Assembly: GCF_965638725.1 (NCBI RefSeq)
Contig: NC_134982.1
Location: 39,236,799-39,300,798 of the forward strand
DNA from: Aptenodytes patagonicus
Taxonomy: Eukaryota; Chordata; Aves; Sphenisciformes; Spheniscidae
Direction of reading: 5' to 3'
DNA length: 64,000 bases
The notes beneath the pieces are model-generated. The model was not told where the DNA came from. It worked only from the letters and a program-made list of their open reading frames with translations, and made no database searches. Shown piece after piece: positions 25,819 to 36,864 of this stretch. Position 1 is the stretch's first letter; the number at the start of each line of letters is the position of its first letter. Position numbers and translations under genes: made by a program.

Positions 25819-28800
25819 GTAACAGCTCAGGATCTCCAGGTCAGATTTTAGGAGGTTTTACAATTTTTTTCTTAGTGTAAACGTAGTCACAGATACACTG
25901 CTGGTCTTCTAGCAAACAGAAACTATATAACATTGAATATCTGAATATTCTTTTCAATTTACATATATTCATTCCAAAAGAGCTTGGACTTTATCTGGGT
26001 TTTTTTGTATTTAAATCAGTCTATGCAAAATAGAAGCTTCTTTCTCCTGTTGTTAACTAAAGGAGCTGCAGGTGTGGGAGACCCTAACTGCGACAAGAAC
26101 GGTGAGGGTCTGCACACAGTGATGCAGAACTGTGTTGTACAGAACATCTCAGCATCTAGCAAATGGAGACAGGATGTTGTGGCAGGACAGGATGGGTGAG
26201 TGCATGACCCAGCCACTAGACACTCTATAATTGGAGAGCACTGGATAACTCAAGGTAAACAAGCTGCTGCCTGCCACCACTTCCCATCTGGTCACTTGTG
26301 CCCATGAGCCAAAGTGTCAAATACAACAATGCTTACAAATCCAAAGCCATTTTACCCCGCGTGCAACGTGTCTGCATTTGAAGGCCAGTTTCCCTGTCTT
26401 GTCATTCAACCTGAATATGCAACCCAGGAACCCGCAGCCAAACATTTAGCACTATTTCCTCAGTGTAAAATAACGATTATGTTAACCTACGACAGGGCTA
26501 CTTAATTACTTTTCCTGAAATCTACAAAGAAGTGTACTCAGTCTGAATTTTGCTCCAGATTTGCTTCATTAATGGTCTGAAGTCCACCAGCAAGAAGTAC
26601 TCTACTGGCTCTAGCTCTACGTGACCAGTCAAGGCCTTAGTCAACGCAGCAGCACCTTACAGCCACCATTAACAAAACCAGAAGGAAAACAGTACCTCAT
26701 CCAGGAATGTAGGAAACATCATGTGCCTGGAAACATAGCAAGCTCAACATAAAATGTACTAATGGTCCTAAATAGCCTTCACTTGTAGTACAACCAGTTA
26801 TTTTGTTTCAGTTACAAAAAATGGATCTTTAATATACTAAATCCTGGAAAAACTCCGTATTAGTAGTTCAGTTGTAGATGGTCATTTTCAGTCAGCTCAC
26901 AAGTAAAATCAAGTAATGACTCGATAAAGAAAACCCTGGTGAGCATGAAAGAGGAATTGGAAACTCAGAAATACCACTTCTTTGCCCACAAGACCATGAA
27001 ATATGCTTCTACACGTAAGAAAAACTACCTTGAGGGCTTACTAGATTTTGTTGGAGCAACTAACCAAAAGGAAGGGATGAAATAATGTCATTTGGCATTC
27101 ACATTATAGGCATGTCTAAACTAAAAATAAAACCCATAAATGCATGTATTTCAGTTCATATTGGTTAAGCCAAGAGAGCTAAATGAGGTAAAATAACAGA
27201 CAAGAAAAGGCAATTTGGGTTTTATTTCTTTTTTAGAGAAAAATTTGGCATATTTAGGGTTTAATACCTCAGTGTCTTGGTGCTCTCTGCCACTCACTAC
27301 AATCGATGGGAAACTGAAGTGCTCCAACAGTGATAGCAATTAGTCTTTGCCAGGAACATGTCTCAAACTTTCTACATTACCCTTCAGCAGAGCAAGTGCT
27401 GTACAGTTACAGGCAGCCTAGTTATCCTGTGAACCTTGCTTGTGCTAATACAAAGGGAGTTTTTATCTACGAACTGCTGAAGGATAAGGTTCAGTAAGGC
27501 ATGTCAAGCCTAATCTTGTGAGTTGTAGAGCACTCCCTGGCAAGTGTTAAGCAATTTCAACTCCCATTAATCTCAACAGGCTTTGAGGATACAAATCAGG
27601 GACTTTTTGCTTAATTCTACCCTCACACTGAACTTCTGTTGAAGTTCATGGAAGCTCTGTGTGTGTGGAGTGATGGCCCTTCATAGCTGACTACTGTTTG
27701 CAGTAAAAGCAGCTGCATCTAAAAGTTTAATGTGTTTTAAATAAGCCTTAATCTTAGTAATAAAGGCTAAAGACATAGCTGACTAGGCCCATTTGCTAAA
27801 ACTGTATTTTATTATCTGGCTTAAGAGATTTAAAATAAATAAATTGTAATAGTGGCAGGTTTTGCTGCTATTCATTTCTGCAATATATTCTAAACTGTGA
27901 CTTTCCTTATTCCTTTCCTTCATTTTTAAAGCTAGTATTGCTTTCTGGCTTGGATAAAACTCCATATAAGAAACGAGATATGCAGATTAGGCCATTATCA
28001 GTGCTGTTACTGTATGATTTGCATTTGGATAATAACCTTCACTGGGAGACATCACAGCACATTACAAAAGCTGCCAAAAGAACCTTCTGCCATTTCTTGG
28101 AGAGCGTTACCAGCGCATCACCCCTCACAGGATGACTGTCCCCTGATAAAACAACTCGGAATGTCCTAGAAAAAGTATAACTGGAGCCAAGGATTCCTGT
28201 CTAGTTTCTCTCCTGGAAGAGAATTCACAGGCCAGTAAACAGGGCAGTTTTCATGGATTTACTGACCTTTGCAAAAACTCGTCACAGGAACTGGAGGGTG
28301 GTAAGCCTTTTTGGCAGCCCAATCCAGGCTAACTGAATTCTACTTTTATTGTTTTCTGTATAACAGATAGGCCACATTAAGACCAGCAGGAAATTATGTT
28401 GGAGACACCTCCCAGAGGTGTCAAATTTCTTTCAAATTTGACTAGTGAAAGCAGATTTTGCAGCATAATCTGCAGCTGGTATGAACTACTTTGAATCAAA
28501 CCCAATTATGACTTTGGCACTGATGCTGCCTTCGTAATTCCCACGTATTTCTTTTACTTTAATAGAAGACCTTGGGAGCTGGGGACACCACTTCAGGGTG
28601 TATCTCAGTTTCACAGCCAGGCTCTAGAAGACCTGCAAGTTGAAAGGCAATCAGGAGCAATATCTGTGAATTTAAGCATGTCCATTAAGAGATATCTCCT
28701 GCTTTTTTCCTGCTTCTGAGATCTGGGCATAGAAAAAATGGTATTAAAACAGATGAAGACAGTAAATGGTTTCATAAAGATGAGATGGATTCCTTTTGTC

Positions 28801-30837
28801 TCAAGCCAGGACTGAGTCTCTGGAGCTACCAAAAGCCCTTTGTGAGAGTGTTTGGGTTATGTACACTCAATGTCCTCATCCATCAATGTCCTTAGAGACC
28901 TGCATGAAAGTCAGGGTTTTGAAACAGTGCCGGGAATTAGGCACTGAAGTCAATTAATCCAGAGAATGGATGTGATATCCCTGATATCCTGATGCCAAGC
29001 ATGAAGCCACTCTGGTGAGGTGCTTCTCAAAGCAAGGTGCTCACAGTATAAACAGGATCAGAACTGTCAGCATCAAAATATTTCAGGAGGCTGTAAGTTT
29101 CTTTCCCCTCGAGAGATCTCATCGCAATTTTCATCTAATTGAAAGCCATTTTGGCTAATGCTCATTCGGGCAATAGCAGACTTTGCACTGTACTCAGAGA
29201 CCAGGGGTCTCCTCTCTTGGGCATAACACAGCTGACACACGACTAGAGAAGTTTCCTTGGTTAACATGCTACTGAGACACAGTTCACCTGTCTAGGCAAG
29301 CTCTGCAACACGGCAGCTTTGAAAAGAAAAGCTGGTTGGCTAAAAGGTGATGCGGCAACAAACAAAAAGTCTCTATCAAGGTGGGGGAAAAAAGGAAACA
29401 GAACAACAAAGCAGCATATCAAATGCATCCATAATCCCCATGTCTACCTACTGCAAGAGTGGATGTGGTGGCAGTTGGGACCGATTCACTCTCCGCCCCA
29501 GGAGCACGTGAGGCAGGGACCTGACAAGCTGCACTGAGAGTCTTGCGGAAGACAAGGAGTATACTCCTGTATCCCAGGAGTCAGTGATCTTGAATAAGCC
29601 ATGTCTGCTCTATTGGGCCTTACACTTTGGGCCAGAGAAGCCCATATGTTATTAATGTAATCTGTAATTTATAATATCTTTGGGAAAGGTAATGTGTATG
29701 TGGATCAAACGGTGAAATGTATTGATCCTGACCAGGAGACCATTGTACATTGAGGAGTCACAGCTGACCTGAGCAGGTGCAGGACTGTGCTACGCTGCGT
29801 GTCCAGTGTGGCCCTCAGGCTTGTGTTATGCTGACAGGATGTCCTGTCCCCTTGGCGCAGGACAAACTCAGCCAGCGCATTGTAACTGAGGAGCCTGCAG
29901 GCAGCTCCCACTCGCTACTGGTGATTACGTTACCTGCATGGCCTTGCCCTTATCTGAAGTGCTGCACGAAGTTGTCATGCAAACATCCTTTATGAATAGA
30001 GTTGTTTTCTTGTAAGAAAATTGTATAGTAGCTCGAACAACCAAAAAGGAGGAACCTCTCTCCACATATGGGATCTGTGCAACGTGTCATGGGAAAATCC
30101 ATCTGGGGTCCGTCCAATGCTGCATGAATGCAAGATTCCCACTACCTGAAGGGACATAAGATTTATTTGCTATCTACATTCCTCTTTCTGTTCTATCAGC
30201 TATTTTATTAAGCCATTTGCTGCTGGGCATTTGCTGAGATCCAGAAAGAGCCCCACACCACCTCTCTTTGCCACCTCACCCCCCACTCCCTGGTACAGAA
30301 GGCGGGCACCCCACTCACACCCTCCACTACTGGGAAAATGCTCGGCTGTGCAATTCTTCCACCGAGTCAAACTTACTGTGATGGGGGAAACCCACACTAA
30401 AATTCCCACAAAAAATGCCCCATCTTCCGTTAATCTGGTCAGCATGTTAAGACCTCAAAACCCTAAGACAGTCAACTGCACTAAAAGCCTTTTTTTGTCT
30501 GTTTCCAAGTAAAATTAGCAATGGCCAAAATTATTACCCGGTTTACTACACAGACTCTCCCCTCTCCATTCAGCTTTTATTTCTCTAGTCTGACTGAATA
30601 ATAAATTATAAAGGTTTCCTAACTATTCAAATATATAGCCATCTATACTTATTTATAAAACACTATCAAAGATTTTTAAACATATTTAAGATTCAGTGAT
30701 TTCACAGACCAATTCAACAGGTTTTGGGTCTAGTTGTCACTTAGGTTACTGACAGAACAGGGGACCAAGCAGCATAAATCAGGCCCAGGCCACTTCAGAC
30801 AGCAGTGTACGTCCTACTGTGTCTCAAGCACTAAATG

Positions 30838-30895
30838 GAGAATATGAGGCCCTAAGTACCACACAGCAAGTCAATAATGAACCAACCTGTCAACA
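30838..30895 (-). repeat. Possible MIR-like SINE fragment
   Basis: A short stretch contains CCACACAGCAAGTCAATAAT preceded by a GAGGCCCTAAG segment. It resembles the MIR region for 'ggtcacacagctagtaagtg'. It is too short to be sure. Confidence 0.35.
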
Positions 30896-32138
30896 GGGAG
30901 ATGCTTTTAGATGAAGCAGAAAGGATGGAATGGGAAGAGGAGACTGAACCCTGCATTTTGAGTCATGCCATTGGCTATGGTCACCTAGAGACAGACCAAA
31001 ATACATCGCTGTGAAAGGTCCTTCAGGTCCTTTTAGCTGACCTTGGGATACTGCAGCTGCATCAGCAAGCGGACTTGGATAAGTTATGAGGAGAAAACAA
31101 GCAGTCTACGTGACCTATGGGATCTGACTGATCTTCACTTTGCATGTACACTTGTAGGCAGCTCAAGAGAACAGTTTTGTTCTCCGAATCACTTTTGGAT
31201 TTTTTCTGGGTCTTGAAGTGTCAGTGTGTGCTTCCCACCAATTCAACGGAAGCAGGAACAGGACCCTTTGGATGCCATAAACTGCCTATGGCTTTATTTG
31301 GAGAACCTGGAAGCAATACATTAAGACACTAAGCAATTCCCTAGTCTTTTAGAACTAAGAAACTGTTAAAAAAAAAATAGACGGACTTGCCTACATTTAC
31401 TTTTGCTTCACACTTGTCAGCATTTCACTACTTTCAGCTTAAACCAACTCACAGTACACACCCTTGAGTTACATTAGAGGATAATCTAGCCCTTTTCAAA
31501 CAAATTCCTTTCAAAATACTTGCGACGTTTTCTGAAGATATTTTTAGTGACAGCCATTCTGACATTACACGTCTAACAGAAGTTGCTTCTTGCTTCAATG
31601 TTCAGGAATGGAAGTGCTGTTTTGTGTTGAAATAACAATCTTAATTGAGAATACAACCTCTTTAGTCCCTGCTGTGTGGAGCTTTCAACTTGTTGGTAAC
31701 ACAGTGGTCGTCAAAATACATCAGAGCTGAGCTTAAACTGTTCTTCTGCCTTTGAGAAAGCTGCATAACATGCAGCAAAGAGCATGAGTTCTTCTTGATG
31801 TCCAGTGTCTTCCTGATGTCCCTGCAGCTTGCTGATCACTGCCTGTCAAAATATTTAGACTGAAGAGACTCACCCTGCAGGAATTTTGAAGCTGATAAAG
31901 ACTTGGTTTTTTCACATTTAGGGAATATATAATGAATTACTTCATCCTTTTCAACACAAGTTACATTGCTTCTGTTTAAGTCTTTGGATTTAAGTCTGCA
32001 TTTCAGTTTGGATGTAAGGAAGAGTCCAAACCTGGCCCAGCACTAGAAGACTAATTCATGCCCTGCATCCCGCACAAAAACCCAGGCCCAAAGCGCCCGG
32101 GCACGCAAGCACGTGAAACCCAGCCAACCCCTGCGACC

Positions 32139-32180
32139 GGGGGGGGGGGAGGGGAGGGGAAGGTGGGGGAGGGGAGGCGA
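32139..32180 (+). repeat. G-rich tract with G-quadruplex potential upstream of FOCAD
   Basis: A run of G is followed by several GGGG and GGGGG blocks separated by one or two bases, enough for at least one four-run quadruplex. It lies about 250 bases upstream of the NRF1 motif and the FOCAD CpG island core. It may contribute to promoter openness and will be hard to sequence. Confidence 0.8.
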
Positions 32181-32398
32181 GGCGAGGCTGGGCAGCCGGG
32201 CTGCCCTCACGGTGCGCTCACACAGCCACATCACGGAGAAGCACCTTGGTGGCTCAGACCCATCTTACTATGATGGCACCGTTTAAAAAGCTGCCGGATT
32301 TACGTGACTGTAGACAGGACGAGGCAGCCACCGCCCGGGGCTCCCTCAGCGCCACCCAGCGCCGCGGCACCCGCCCACCGCCACCGCTCGGTGGCTAG

Positions 32399-32410
32399 TG
32401 CGCATGCGCC
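32399..32410. promoter_or_regulatory. NRF1-type palindrome in the FOCAD promoter
   Basis: TGCGCATGCGCC carries the perfect GCGCATGCGC core and differs from the NRF1 consensus only at the last base. It is followed at once by a CCATCCGCCGCG segment resembling a reversed YY1 site. Transcription probably starts shortly downstream. Confidence 0.6.
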
Positions 32411-32546
32411 ATCCGCCGCGCAGGCGTCTTCGCCGCTGGGTGTGGCCAAGTCTCACGCAGGCGTCCACGTCCGTTTTCTGCCGGGGAGCGGGTGGGAGGT
32501 GCCCCTGGAGCCGGCCGGGTCGCGAGGCGAAGCGAGGCGAGACGAG
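32411..32546 (+). other. FOCAD: FOCAD non-coding exon 1 (inferred)
   Basis: The first coding exon has an acceptor site immediately upstream of its leader, so at least one 5' untranslated exon must exist. The best candidate ends with GACGAG before GTGAGC at 32546/32547, inside the CpG island and downstream of the NRF1 motif. The start is arbitrary because no cap site can be seen. A GTGCG pentamer repeated four times follows the donor directly. Alternative donors in this GC-rich stretch cannot be excluded. Confidence 0.45.
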
Positions 32547-32550
32547 GTGA

Positions 32551-32577
32551 GCGGTGCGGTGCGGTGCGGTGCGGTGG
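32551..32577 (+). repeat. Short GGTGC pentamer repeat
   Basis: Tandem GGTGC units run for about 25 bases just inside the putative first FOCAD intron, following a GCGAG-rich imperfect repeat (32521-32546). It is a small unstable simple repeat. Confidence 0.85.
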
Positions 32578-33260
32578 CTGTGCTGGCCGCGCGGGCGGTC
32601 CTGGCGCCGGGGACGCCGCTTAAGCGCCGAGGCGGAGGGCGCAGGGCCGCGGGGCGGGCGCTGGGCTCCCGCCGCGCCTGGGCGGGCGCGGGGACCGAGC
32701 CGCGGCTGGGCGGTGGGGGGGCCGCCTCTTCCCCGGGGCCGGTCTTCGGGGGTTGCCGGGATCTGGCCGTGCTGGGCCGGGACGCGCCGTGCGTGCAGCG
32801 GGGCGGGCGGCCCCCGGCGAGGCCTGCGGGGGATGTCACCGCGGTGGGGGCACCGGCACGACGTCAGGCCAGCAGCGAAATAACGACGACTGCTGCCGTT
32901 ACTCAGTTGTGTTTTTTGTTTTTGGTTTTTTTTTTATTTAAACCTGGTTATTTTGAGGAGTTGTGAAGTGCCGCACGTGACACACAAGCGATGGGAGTGT
33001 TTGCGGGTATTCTCACTCCGCTGGTTTGGTAGGAACACCGGTTTGAATCAAGAGTCCTTAAGAATGAACAAAAGACAATAAATACAGAAAATGTGATCTC
33101 AGTGCTCCCAGCGATCATTTTCTGTTATTCAGCTTGGCTTACCATGTCGTAATTAGTTTTGGTAAAGTGGTATGGACCAGATCTGAAGGTGTAGTGCCAT
33201 GACAATCCCTCTCTGGTTCAGTTGTATTAGCAATGCTTGTCTGTCTTAACATTAGGATGC

Positions 33261-34306
33261 TGTCTTGGGTTTGCGTGGCAAGGTTTTGGTAGTATGGGGG
33301 CTACAGGCGTGGCTTCTGTGAGAAGATGCCAGAAACTTCTCCTATGTCGGATGGGGCCAGTGCCAGCTGGCTCCAAGATGGACCCGCTGCTGGCCAAGGC
33401 TGAGCCAGTCAGTGATGGTGGTAGTACCTCTGTGATAATGTATTTAAGAAACAGTAAAAACTGCTGTGCAACAGCACCTGGCAGAGAGGAGTGATAATAT
33501 GTGAAAGAAACAGCCCTGCAGACACCAAGGTCAGTGGGGGAGGAGGTGCTCCAGGCACTGGAGCAGAGATTCCCCAGCAGCCTGTGGTGAAGACCATGGT
33601 GAAGCAGGTTGTCCCCCTGCAGCCTGTGAAGGTCCACAGTGGAGCAGATATCCACCTGCAACCCATGGAGGATTCCATGCCAGAGCAGCTGGATGTGCCC
33701 TAAGGAAGCTCTGACCCTGTGGAGAGCAGCCCACGCTGGAGCAGTCTCCTGGCAGCACCTGTGATCCTGTGGAGAGAGGAGCCCATGCTGGAGCAGATTT
33801 TCTGGCAGGACTTGTGACCCCGTGGAGGACCCATGCTGGAGCAGTCTGTTCTTGAAGGACTACACCCTGTCGAAAGGACCCACGCTGGAGCAGTTTGTGA
33901 ACAACTGGAGCCTGTGGGAAGGACCCACGTTGGAGAAGTTCGTGAAGGACCCCATGTTGGAGCAGGGGAAGAGCATAACTGCAACCCTCATTCCCTGTAG
34001 AGAGGTAGAGAAATTGGGAGTGAGTGAAGTTGACCCCAAGAGGAAGGGAGAGTTGCGGGGAATGTGTTTTTAGATTTGTTCATATTTCTCATTATTCCAC
34101 TCTGATTTAATTGGTAATAAATTAAATTAATGTCCCTGAGTTGAGTCTGTTTTGCCCGTGACGGTAATTGGTGAGTCATCTCTCCCTGTCCTTATCTTGA
34201 CCCAAAAGCCTTTTGTTATAATTTCCCTGCCCTGTCCAGCTGAGGAGGGAGAGTGATAGAGCGGCTTGGTGGGCACCTGGCATCTAGCCAGGGTCAACCC
34301 ACCACA
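33261..34306 (+). mobile_element. Solo LTR of an avian endogenous retrovirus (ERVL-like)
   Basis: The element begins TGTCTTGGGTTTGCGTGGCA and ends GGGTCAACCCACCACA, giving TG...CA termini over 1046 bases. I recognise the start as a dispersed bird LTR. A TATA-like ATGTATTTAAG is near 33438 and AATAAA is at 34116-34121, in plus orientation. An internal array of imperfect repeats occupies 33713-33970. No retroviral genes or second LTR are nearby, so this is a solo LTR left by recombination. The flanks GATGC and GATTA agree at only three of five bases, so a target duplication is not secure. Assignment to the ERVL class is from memory. Confidence 0.75.
33713..33970 (+). repeat. Imperfect tandem array inside the LTR
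   Basis: About five copies of a 43-51-base unit share the phrase CCCA(C/T)GCTGGAGCAG preceded by a CCTGTGGAGAG-like segment. The phrase recurs near 33730, 33787, 33831, 33883 and 33928, with a final partial copy at about 33952. Unit length shrinks through internal loss. Confidence 0.85.
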
Positions 34307-36864
34307 GATTACCATTCACACTGATTATGTTGGGAAAACAAGCAAAGGTCCCTTTCTTATACCTTGTCTTTTTTTTCTTTATCTTTCGTGTGTGTGTGTT
34401 GGGGGTTTGTTTGGGGTGGGTATTTTTTTTCTTTGTGGTTGATGGTGTAGCGTGCCTCTTCAGCAATGAGAATAGGAAAAATAGAGCTTAAGACAAACAA
34501 AAAAAGGTGGTAGGAGAAGTGAGATGTAATTAGTTAGAGCTTAACAAGGTAGGCTGCTGACGTACATGGGATAAGTTTGGGGATGTTTAGTAGCCAGTGT
34601 ATGCCTGCTGGGACCCTATTTTGTCAGGGTCCTTTGCAGTATGTTAGGAGAGGACTACTGTAAGAATCTGCAAGATAATTATTGCCTTTCATAGTAGTCC
34701 TGTATTGTTTTTCATTTCTGGAGGCAGGGAAATGAGAAAGAACTGCTTGCCTGAACCTTATTTTGGATATGGATGGATTTGTTTCAGGGTGACGCTGTTT
34801 TCTTTGCCAGGGTTGTATTTTGTATAACACTAGTATCTCTGTCAGCTGCAACATGGAAATAAATTACACAATGCTCTAAGTTTGTTAAAGTTAAAGAAGA
34901 TTCTGCTAAGTGGTTTTTTGAGACAGAATGCTGTCCTAAATGTTGTAAGCTGCGGTAAAGCTTGTCAGTAGTTTTCAAGGCTGTTGTTGATAGGCTGTAG
35001 AGACCCTCGCCAGCTCTCATGAGCCTGGCCCTCCTTGTGTTTGTGGTAAAAGACAGTCAAAAATAGGAAACAGTATTCTGATGTTGCTTTTCCAATTCTT
35101 GGGATTATTGTGTGGAAATTGTGCCATTCCTGGGAAGGAGAGAAAGGGGCTGCAAGAAATTCTGATGCTTATACCTATTTATAGAAGGGGCTTGGCATAC
35201 TGACAAGAGTGGGCAGTAACCATGGTTCCTAAAGGTGACAAAACAGTTGTTCAGATTTTTTTTTTTTAATCAATAGAAAGTGGTCTCCAAATTAAAGTAG
35301 CTACCTAAATTGAAGAAGGGGAAAAAGCCCTCACCTTTTTGTTTTATTTCTTTCTTTTCACAGTGTCTAAGTTTTGACCTAACCTGGATAGCTTTCATGT
35401 CTTCAGTGCCAAAAAGCAGGACGCTGGGTTAAGAAAAGGGTTTGGTGGTTTTTTTTTTTTACTAACTCCAGATTTAGCTAGTGGTGAGGTTCCATTTTAT
35501 AAATAATACTGGGAATTTTCTGCAATTATTTTGACTATCTTTTGGCTCTGCAGTTACTACCAACAGCAGCTGTTCTTCTCTTAAACATGTTCTTCTTACT
35601 GTCTTTGTCTCATTATATCATCACTCTCAGAGTGCACAAATGATTGTATGATGTTTCCATGGAGGTTATTTGCTATTGGGAAGGCTGGAAATGACGCTTT
35701 GAGAAGTGGGATACAAATGAACAAATTGCATCATGGGGACGTGTACCCAGCTCAAGAATGCATTTAGCAATTCCTAACCATTTTCTGATTGAAGTCTTGA
35801 ACGGCTAAGTTCGCTTGACCTCCAGATGCCAACATGAATGTTAAGTGAAAGCGTATCTCTTCAAAGCTTTCAAAGAACAGTAGCCACTACCCTTGGACTG
35901 GGTACTACTTCCTTAAAGTTTTTCTTTTGGTGATTTTTAAATTTGCTAAATGTTGTCTGTGAACTTTTTGCCTCTTCTCAGAAGGATGAAATGTTAATGG
36001 TACTCTGACAACACTGCCAGTAATCGTCTTCCATGATCTGTTTCTTTGGGGGTGCAGAGTCAGCAGAGAGAAAGTAAGTGTTCTGAATAATGTATAGTGA
36101 GAAAAAAGACTTATTTTTGCACAGAAGAATAACTATGAAATCATATGCATAGATTAGGAGACCTATAAAATAGCATTTAATGTTTGTATTTTACCAGTGT
36201 GAAATAATAGCAATCAGCAGCCTAGTTAAGAAGAGATATTCTATTAAGTATGTATTTGAGGTAAAAAACTTTCTGCTCTTTGTACCTGTGCAAAATCCGT
36301 GTGGGAAATAGATAATAAAACAATGTATAAAAGTAAGCTTTATTATCTTTTCTTCTCTTCACAATACTTGAGCATTAAATGTTTTAGCCTGCCTATATCT
36401 TATAGCTTCTAATTCTTTTATGTAATTTCTAAAGAAAGAGAACCCTTCTTGCTTAGTATTAAGCATGTAGGCAAATCCATGCCCACTCAGCAGACTCCTT
36501 TAGTATGGACAGAAGTGCTTTGTTGAATGATGATGTCATTTTGATGCTTGAAGTTCTTTTTTGTATTTAAGGGTGATGGTGTTGGACTTCTAGTTTGTCA
36601 GGTTTCCGATACTATGTGTTTTTAATGTGCTCTTCATAAAATGCCATTAGAGTTGGATGCAGTGGATTCCTGCATTTTTTGCAATGTTTTGCAATTGCAT
36701 TGCCATCTAAGCTTTGCAGCAGTGTGCAGGGTGGCATCTTTATTTTTGATTCATTTGGTTCTCAATTCTAAAGTTCAGATCAGAAACTATGCAAGTGTCT
36801 GTTCAACTGAGGATGCAGCTTTCTCCCTCTTTCTACAGTGAGATTTTATTTCCTTGTGGTACCT

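Larger units (their letters stand above)
14230..32290. other. MLLT3-FOCAD intergenic region
   Basis: About 18 kb separates the two divergent promoters. No conserved protein, structural RNA gene or young transposon is visible. The open frames are short and scattered as expected by chance. Recognisable contents are: a CTCF-like motif just outside the MLLT3 island (14873-14886); MIR-like SINE remnants; one CR1 3' end and one CR1 reverse-transcriptase scrap; a 19-base direct duplication at 21180-21221; an exon-like GC-rich block at 25394-25818; and several short remnants of a dispersed near-palindromic ancient repeat. The rest looks unique and AT-rich and may hold distal enhancers for MLLT3, but single-sequence inspection cannot show that. 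Confidence 0.8.
32290..32880 (+). promoter_or_regulatory. FOCAD: FOCAD promoter CpG island
   Basis: About 600 bases of dense CpG begin beside an NRF1-type palindrome (32399-32410). They include CCATC elements that fit YY1 and end abruptly in AT-rich sequence after 32890. There is no TATA box in a plausible place. The position and strand fit the start of FOCAD, whose first coding exon lies 9 kb downstream. Confidence 0.8.

Noticed and set aside
32304..32966. A 220-codon open frame over the FOCAD promoter
   Set aside because: High GC explains it. It reads through the promoter, the likely donor and the start of intron 1, and is rich in A, G, P and R without domain similarity.
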